Assembly (NCBI GenBank): GCA_023953845.1
Contig: JAMLJC010000003.1
Location: forward strand, 1 to 27,382
Direction of reading: 5' to 3'
From: Rhizobiaceae bacterium
GTDB lineage: Bacteria > Pseudomonadota > Alphaproteobacteria > Rhizobiales > Rhizobiaceae
Length of the DNA: 27,382 nucleotides
The position numbers and the translations under genes are program-made. Below the pieces are notes generated by a model. The model worked only from the letters and a program-made list of their open reading frames with translations. It was not told where the DNA came from and did no database searches. Shown here piece by piece: positions 22,860 to 27,382 of the stretch (position 1 is the stretch's first letter; every line of letters begins with the position of its first letter).

Positions 22860-23948
22860 GTGGACACAATTAAGAGTAGGCTTCAGGAAAGAGCAGGCAG
22901 CATGGCGGTCTGGTGTGTTGCCGATGGCGACGTTGCGGGCACCACCATGGAGACGCACTTCAATTTTTGGCGCATTGCTGGGGATAGGGATTTCAAAGGT
23001 CGCCCTCAACGCCCGCCAAGAGACTTCCTTGAGATTGGTCTGTTGATCAAGAATCCAGCTCCAGTACAGCGCATAAATGTGTATTTGCCCGTTGATGTAG
23101 AGAGACAATCAATACAAGACGCGGGCGTCCAGTTGGCTCAGACGTCCGTTGCGCAAGGAATTTTCAACGAGAAGCTTCAATGCGTTGTCACACCGGCTCC
23201 GGCAAGGATTGAGTTAAAAAACGGTGATAACCTGTTTTGCCGGGTTCATAAATTCATCGAGCAGAATGGAAACCTAGACCCTTCCCATCTTTCTTTAGAT
23301 AAGTTTTCTGACGGCACTCTCCTTTCAATCGAGAAGGTTGCGATTGAATCTGTTAGCGTTCAGATCAAGGCCGATGAGAGTATTTACTTCAGGTTGAGGG
23401 TCTATTTGCCGAGTGGGAAATCCAGTCCATTCATTCACGTCATAACGCCAATTGACCGTAAATTTCAAAGCGGTTTCGAGGAAATCGAGTATATCGACTT
23501 TCGCTTCAATGAGCTTCGTACACTGCCGCCACAGGTAGAAAACAAAATTCGCGCTGACGAGAAACAAGGAAAGGTTAATATCAGTCTTGTGGCATTTCTT
23601 ACAGCTTTTCCAGTTCATTCCGAGCTGTCTGCCAGCAGTATTCAATGGCACAAGAATAGACTTCTTGAGCATGATCCATGGGACGACTATGTGCCAAGCG
23701 GCATTCCAGGAGGAATGGTCGTTTATCATTGGAAGAAAGAAGGCAAAGACGGACAGGGGGTTGCAGATTTCTCATCTTTCGTCAAACTTCACACACGCAG
23801 GAGCGGCCGCAAGATTTTACTCACCTATCTGGTCGTCGCATTTTTGTTCGGATTGTTTGGTAATTTGGCGGCTTCTGGCGTTCTCGGGTGGTTTTCGAGC
23901 GATACTAAAGCGACGGTTGACCAGATTTCTGACGCCCTCGATAAATGA
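22860..23948 (+). CDS. C-terminally membrane-anchored protein paired with a GNAT
   Basis: A 362-residue protein of unknown family. A soluble N-terminal region of about 310 residues (for example PAPVQRINVYLPVDVERQSI, EYIDFRFNELRTLPPQ, PGGMVVYHWKKEGKDG) is followed by one hydrophobic helix at about 324-346 (LTYLVVAFLFGLFGNLAASG) and a short tail, so the main domain should face the cytoplasm. GTG at 22860 opens the frame with a G-rich upstream stretch; ATG at 22902 is an alternative start. The stop overlaps the GNAT start in ATGA, showing tight coupling. The two probably act together as a sensor and enzyme; that is inference. Confidence 0.68.
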   Translation: MDTIKSRLQERAGSMAVWCVADGDVAGTTMETHFNFWRIAGDRDFKGRPQRPPRDFLEIGLLIKNPAPVQRINVYLPVDVERQSIQDAGVQLAQTSVAQGIFNEKLQCVVTPAPARIELKNGDNLFCRVHKFIEQNGNLDPSHLSLDKFSDGTLLSIEKVAIESVSVQIKADESIYFRLRVYLPSGKSSPFIHVITPIDRKFQSGFEEIEYIDFRFNELRTLPPQVENKIRADEKQGKVNISLVAFLTAFPVHSELSASSIQWHKNRLLEHDPWDDYVPSGIPGGMVVYHWKKEGKDGQGVADFSSFVKLHTRRSGRKILLTYLVVAFLFGLFGNLAASGVLGWFSSDTKATVDQISDALDK

Positions 23949-24538
23949 GGAATATCCCAGCAATGATCTTCAATGAAGATACAACCTCATTGATTCCGCT
24001 GTCAGTCAACACCCGGCCTGCAAGGAACCTCTCACTGTCCGACCGCGAGCAGGAAGCGTTGCAGTTCATAAGCGGTTTGTCCGAAGACTATCCAGATATT
24101 CAAAGCTGGTATGTTAGTAAGGTTGTGCCGGGTCTTCGGACAGGGACAAGATTTTTGCTCCCCATACATCGTGACGGGGAGTTGGTCGCCGTGGGAATTG
24201 CGAAGAACGACGGCTTCGAGCGGAAGATATGTACCGTTCGCGTCGCGCCGTATCATGCTGGAAGAGGCCTGGGGCTGCGGGTGTTTGATGGACTATTGAA
24301 GTGGCTGGATGACGATCATCCCGGCCTGACGGTCAGCGCCACAAAGCTGCCCGCATTCGAAAGAATATTTGACTGGTACAGATTTAGGCTCACCGGTGTG
24401 GAAAGCGGCCTGTACGTACCGGGTAGGCAGGAAATTGGCTATAATGACGCAATTTTTGCGAAAAAGGATGGTCAGAATAAAGTTCTCGAACCGGTTCACG
24501 ATAGAAATCTTATCGCCTCGCCCAAATCTGTTCCGTGA
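23945..24538 (+). CDS. GNAT family N-acetyltransferase
   Basis: A 197-residue acetyl-CoA-dependent transferase. The acetyl-CoA site is VRVAPYHAGRGLGLRVFDGL (about residues 98-117), a clear R-x-x-G-x-G/A motif A after strand 4 (RKICTVRVA). Motif B-like residues are in KLPAFERIFDWYRFRLTG. The substrate is not predictable. ATG overlaps the stop of the membrane protein gene; ATG at 23963 is an alternative. Its 3' end overlaps the convergent kinase gene by 43 bases. Confidence 0.82.
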   Translation: MRNIPAMIFNEDTTSLIPLSVNTRPARNLSLSDREQEALQFISGLSEDYPDIQSWYVSKVVPGLRTGTRFLLPIHRDGELVAVGIAKNDGFERKICTVRVAPYHAGRGLGLRVFDGLLKWLDDDHPGLTVSATKLPAFERIFDWYRFRLTGVESGLYVPGRQEIGYNDAIFAKKDGQNKVLEPVHDRNLIASPKSVP

Positions 24539-25056
24539 CTTGCGTCGATGACCAACAGTCGGCAAGGAAGCAGTTCGGCGTAGGACTCGGCGGCTCTTAA
24601 CGCATTCGTTTGCGATTTTTCGATTTCTTGCGGGACGACATTCCTTGTATCTCCTCGTGAGAGGCGTCGCTCAGAGATCGTCTCACCAGAGGCTTTGAAA
24701 AAAATCAGTCCATCCGGCTTCATAGCTGCGATTACATCGGCAGGAATGATGACCTCATGCCCGCCAACGTAAACAAGGCTATGCGCATCTAAGAGCATCA
24801 ATGATACAGGAGTTTCAGATCGGATCACGTTCACCATATCAACGAGGACATGCTGATCCTGAATTACCTCGTTGGTGGAACGCGTTCCGGCGGTTTCGCG
24901 ATGAAGCCGCAATAGGGCGCTCGCTGAAAAATGAACAACATCATCGTTGCCGCTCGCGTACTCCGCACAAACGGTAGTTTTTCCTACCCCCGACACCCCG
25001 AAAACAATCATGAGCTTCGTGTCGAGCATTACCAGAACTCTAGTTGGTCCTGGCAT
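24496..25056 (-). CDS. Small P-loop kinase resembling archaeal-type adenylate kinase
   Basis: A 186-residue ATP-binding protein. Walker A is GVSGVGKTT (residues 20-28). The order of later segments, VSLMLLDAHSLVYVGGHEVI, then IPADVIAAMKPDGLIFFKAS, then ETISERRLSRGDTRN and a helical region with NALRAAESYAELL, parallels archaeal AdkA (VDTHS...LPGLP...LNPDIIVVVE...RRL..ETRNR...). A nucleoside or nucleotide phosphotransferase is therefore likely, not a bacterial-type Adk. ATG at 25056 has GGAG nine bases upstream and overlaps the ASCH gene; ATG at 25029, overlapping the ASCH stop by one base (TAATG), is an equally possible start. Last gene of the GNAT-ASCH-kinase operon. Confidence 0.72.
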   Translation of the reverse strand: MPGPTRVLVMLDTKLMIVFGVSGVGKTTVCAEYASGNDDVVHFSASALLRLHRETAGTRSTNEVIQDQHVLVDMVNVIRSETPVSLMLLDAHSLVYVGGHEVIIPADVIAAMKPDGLIFFKASGETISERRLSRGDTRNVVPQEIEKSQTNALRAAESYAELLPCRLLVIDASHGTDLGEAIRFLS

Positions 25057-25448
25057 ACGGCTTTTCTCCGCTCATCTTTCATGTACATGTAGGACTGAGG
25101 AGGAGTAAAATTGTCTAAAACTTCCTTTGGATCAATGTATTCCTCGTATTCTCGCACTTCGCCGATTTTCAGGGCATAAGCAATTTTTCGGTCTGAGAAA
25201 TATTGATCGAAAAAATCTTTTGTAATTCCAGAGCCGTATCGAGTTTTCTCCCATATTTCTTCGGGAGCGTCTTCCAATATTGTGTCGATATCAAATTCAC
25301 CAACAATACGGCCAACTGGCATCGTACAATATACAACGACCGTCGTAACATCCTTGCGGGCAAAGACTTTCCTTCTGAACTCAAATGTTTTCACGCCTTT
25401 AAATATGTTTTCAACGTGCTCTGGATTAATCGATAACAATACCTTCAT
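25029..25448 (-). CDS. ASCH-domain protein (PUA-like fold)
   Basis: A 139-residue single-domain ASCH protein. The signature is MKVLLSINPEHVENIFKGVK with TFEFRRKVF, the G-x-K-x-x-E-x-R motif of the family, then VVVYCTMPVGRIVGEFDID and KIAYALKIGEVREYEEYI. ASCH domains are expected to bind RNA or nucleotides; E. coli YqfB of this superfamily hydrolyses N4-acetylcytidine, but the Thr used there is replaced by Glu here, so the same activity should not be assumed. ATG at 25448 has GGGGAAGG upstream and lies 23 bases inside the preceding gene's end. Middle gene of the operon. Confidence 0.85.
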   Translation of the reverse strand: MKVLLSINPEHVENIFKGVKTFEFRRKVFARKDVTTVVVYCTMPVGRIVGEFDIDTILEDAPEEIWEKTRYGSGITKDFFDQYFSDRKIAYALKIGEVREYEEYIDPKEVLDNFTPPQSYMYMKDERRKAVCQDQLEFW

Positions 25449-26478
25449 GTACCTTCCCCAATTCGATGATTTTTTGGAATTGAGCCTCACTCAAAGGCTT
25501 TAAATCCCAACGCGGTTGTTCTGGTACATCAGCCAGTTCCATGAGGTTGCCGCGCGTGATCCGCTTATTGAACGCAACGTTATAGGTCATCTTGACCGTG
25601 TAGAGCCTGCTCCAAGACACGTACATGTCCTTAAGTTCGCCTTCGGTGAAGACGCTGTGCGGCTTGGTGTACTCAAGGAATTCATCAAGGGAAGCGAAAT
25701 CCTTACGCCGCCGTGTTTCCTCCACAACGCATATTGAGGTCGCAACGGAGCGATAAAACGCGGGTCCTTTGTTGTCGGAAGTCCTGTACATAATAACCGC
25801 ATCCCCCTTTTTCATACGAGTTAGCGGCAGCTTTGCGACGTAGATTTTGTGTATGGTGTTCGTGTAGGAAACGTCCTGCACGATCTCCTTTGGTTCGTTG
25901 TTCAGGATTAAGTCTGGTAAGAATCGTGAGTGAAACTCAGGGTAAACTGCTAGAAGCCAGAGGTTTGCGTGGGAAATTCTGATGAATGGATAGGACTTCA
26001 ACATATCCATTGAATGTTCTGTCAGCGAACGAGAAAGTACCAATTCGACGCCGTTCTTCGTCGTCTTTGTGCCAGTCTGTTCGAACCCATAGCGGGAAAA
26101 CAATTTTATGAGGCTTTCGTGAACATCGAAAACCGTCACGTAAATTCCTGTCGCCCCCACATCCAAAGCCGTGTCGAATATTTTCTTGATAACTCGTTCG
26201 CCGAGTTTGGTCCCTTTGCCCTCAATTTTCAGCGTGCCTACCTTCAGCCAATGACCATCGGGAAGATGAGGATCAACGTCCGTCACCGGGCCATGTTCCG
26301 ACTTCAGATAGATCATGCCGCTTAGGCTCTGATGCTCATCCACCACGACATAAACATCTTCTTCCGCCTTGCCGTTGAACCAGGCTGAGAACTCGTCATA
26401 GCCAGCTTTCAAGCTATCAAAAAAAGGGTCGTTAAGAGATAAATTCTTGAATTTTGTAAGTAATAGCGTCCGCGCCAT
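25426..26478 (-). CDS. GNAT acetyltransferase fused to a PUA/EVE-like domain
   Basis: A 350-residue two-domain protein. Residues 1-150 are a GNAT fold: WLKVGTLKIEGKGTKLGERV carries a compact CoA-binding motif, and IYVTVFDVHESLIKLFSRYGF the C-terminal half. From about 160 to 290 a PUA-like (ASCH/EVE) domain is suggested by KIYVAKLPLTRMKKGDAVIM then RTSDNKGPAFYRSVATSICVV. ATG at 26478 is preceded by GGGGAG; a start at 26514 has no such site. First gene of a three-gene overlapping operon. It could acetylate a nucleotide or RNA recognised by its PUA-like domain; that is inference. Confidence 0.78.
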   Translation of the reverse strand: MARTLLLTKFKNLSLNDPFFDSLKAGYDEFSAWFNGKAEEDVYVVVDEHQSLSGMIYLKSEHGPVTDVDPHLPDGHWLKVGTLKIEGKGTKLGERVIKKIFDTALDVGATGIYVTVFDVHESLIKLFSRYGFEQTGTKTTKNGVELVLSRSLTEHSMDMLKSYPFIRISHANLWLLAVYPEFHSRFLPDLILNNEPKEIVQDVSYTNTIHKIYVAKLPLTRMKKGDAVIMYRTSDNKGPAFYRSVATSICVVEETRRRKDFASLDEFLEYTKPHSVFTEGELKDMYVSWSRLYTVKMTYNVAFNKRITRGNLMELADVPEQPRWDLKPLSEAQFQKIIELGKVHEGIVID

Positions 26479-26820
26479 GAAACTCCCCGTAATCCTCCCA
26501 TTGGCGAATAGCATTTGGTGCGAGTCTATCGATGTGTTCTATAGTGACTTGACCTTGCACGACGCTTGTCCACTGAAAAGTGCGCTTTTTGGTTGCCTCT
26601 CGGAGAATGCATGATAGCGCGGGAGCCGAGTGGAAAACTGGCCGGTGTCACGATAGTCGAAGGGGCATTGGCCAGTGTCTGCTGACAGGCTGACTCGCTA
26701 AACTATGTTGACATTTTCAATAACTGGCGTACACAGAAGCAAGCTCGAAAACGTACCCAAATACCCCACAAGGCTTTGTTTTCGTTTCTAATCTAGGCTT
26801 ACGCCGATGCGCCCGCTTCC
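26479..26820. other. Intergenic region between the cargo operon and attR
   Basis: No gene is convincing. It should hold the promoter of the cargo operon (minus strand). The stretch from about 26565 to 26680 (GTCCACTGAAAAGTGCGC, AAACTGGCCGGTGTCACGAT, TTGGCCAGTGTC) recalls ends of IS21-type elements, but too little remains to call. Confidence 0.4.
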
Positions 26821-26837
26821 TCCCTCCGGGCCCACCA
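26821..26837. other. attR, 17-bp core repeat
   Basis: An exact copy of 13926-13942 (TCCCTCCGGGCCCACCA) without the rest of a tRNA. It marks the right boundary of the element. Confidence 0.88.
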
Positions 26838-26887
26838 TTTCTGTGCTGTTCGCCACATACATTTGAACTTTCGCCACGAAAACTGAG

Positions 26888-26923
26888 CAAAATCCACCTA
26901 GAGATGCGCAACTAAGGTGGATT
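26888..26923 (-). terminator. Probable terminator of the AbiEii-type gene
   Basis: AATCCACCT (26891-26899) and AGGTGGATT (26915-26923) are exact complements; read on the minus strand the stem is followed by TTTT. It lies about 60 bases after the stop at 26987. Confidence 0.5.
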
Positions 26924-26986
26924 AAAAAGTTCATAAAGTCCTCGTCTTCTCGTTAATAGATGCCACGAGCGACGTCAATATATTAG

Positions 26987-27382
26987 CTACGTATTCTTGA
27001 GCCGTTGTTGCTCTACGTTAACGAGATCAAAGATGTTCGACTGCCGGAATACTCGACGAACCTCGCGAAACACGGTTTCAAATTGAGGTGTTGAACTCAT
27101 TTGAGGATCAAGCCTCGTCGACCACGTAGCTTTCAGAGCTTTTTCTTTCCTTGAAAAGGCCTCATCCAGTTCCTGCGCATTTCTGCCTCGAAATACGAGC
27201 TTCTGGGCAATTGGATTTGCCAGTTCGGCAAGATCGATCCCGAATTCACTTTGAAGTTTCCAGATGTCGAAAAGGTCTCTTGGCTGATTTCTGGCTCTGT
27301 CTGTGAGAGCGACGATCTTCTCAGTCGCAATCTCCTCCACTGAATATGTCTTTACCGTCTCGCTAGGAGAGAAATCAAAGAC
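26987..27382 (-). CDS. AbiEii/AbiGii-type nucleotidyltransferase toxin, C-terminal part
   Basis: The frame is open to the window edge, so the N-terminus is missing; 131 residues are visible. The stretch TYSVEEIATEKIVAL followed by NQPRDLFDIWKL is the conserved helical segment of AbiEii-family nucleotidyltransferases (E-E-I-x-x-E-K ... PRDL-D-W). These are the toxin half of type IV-like AbiE systems, which abort phage infection by modifying tRNA with nucleotides. The catalytic GSx10DxD part would lie outside the window. The gene is outside attR, so it belongs to the host or to a second island at the same locus. The antitoxin AbiEi, if present, would be upstream, beyond the edge. Confidence 0.75.
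   Translation of the reverse strand, partial: VFDFSPSETVKTYSVEEIATEKIVALTDRARNQPRDLFDIWKLQSEFGIDLAELANPIAQKLVFRGRNAQELDEAFSRKEKALKATWSTRLDPQMSSTPQFETVFREVRRVFRQSNIFDLVNVEQQRLKNT

Larger units (their letters stand above)
13926..26837. mobile_element. Integrative mobilizable element in a tRNA gene
   Basis: A 12.9-kb segment bounded by a perfect 17-bp direct repeat (13926-13942 and 26821-26837). It contains a tyrosine recombinase beside the tRNA end, a primase-like replication protein, a MobV-like relaxase, and accessory genes. GC content drops visibly relative to the left flank. No type IV secretion genes are present, so transfer would need a helper. The predicted excised circle is 12,895 bp. 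Confidence 0.88.

Noticed and set aside
26565..26690. Possible IS21-family remnant left of attR
   Set aside because: Only short resemblances to typical IS21 end sequences; no transposase fragment or paired ends seen.
26717..26911. 64-codon minus-strand frame across attR
   Set aside because: It crosses the recombination junction and has no motif or ribosome site.

Overview
The window looks like a chromosomal segment of a high-GC alphaproteobacterium, most likely Rhizobiaceae (Rhizobium, Sinorhizobium/Ensifer or Shinella type). The reasons are an alphaproteobacterial RpoD C-terminus, rhizobial-style palindromic intergenic repeats, and neighbours such as YjbQ, SIMPL, DUF1428 and GrpB proteins that are common in that family. 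Genus-level assignment is inference; no database was searched.

Left part (1-13,942) is ordinary high-GC housekeeping sequence: the 3' two-thirds of rpoD with a strong terminator, a DUF1801 protein, an alpha/beta-hydrolase membrane protein, a tam-like methyltransferase plus type II HAD dehalogenase pair, a zinc alcohol dehydrogenase divergent from a branched-chain-type aminotransferase, a branched-chain amino-acid ABC binding protein, a lipoprotein lytic transglycosylase, GrpB, DUF1428, a 42-aa membrane peptide with YjbQ, an NTF2-like protein behind a possible EcfG promoter, an exported basic protein, a SIMPL protein and a CAU tRNA (tRNA-Ile2-like). Palindromic repeats lie between several of these genes.

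Right part (13,926-26,837) is a visibly lower-GC integrated element of about 12.9 kb. It is bounded by a 17-bp perfect direct repeat, one copy being the 3' end of the tRNA gene and the other at 26,821-26,837. It carries a tyrosine recombinase next to attL, a primase-like replication protein, a stem-loop-rich non-coding segment, a MobV-like relaxase translationally coupled to a secreted single-Ig-domain protein, and several unknown small genes. This is the content of an integrative mobilizable element: it can probably excise, replicate or prime, and be mobilized, but has no mating-pair genes of its own here.

The cargo at its right end is the most interesting part. A membrane-anchored protein is coupled (ATGA) to a GNAT acetyltransferase. 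Facing it is an overlapping three-gene operon: a GNAT fused to a PUA-like domain, a stand-alone ASCH protein, and a small P-loop kinase resembling archaeal-type adenylate kinase. This set suggests nucleotide- or RNA-directed acyl chemistry in a conflict (defence or toxin-antitoxin-like) role, which is inference only. Just outside attR the window ends in an AbiEii-type nucleotidyltransferase toxin gene, so this tRNA locus may be a hotspot for defence genes.
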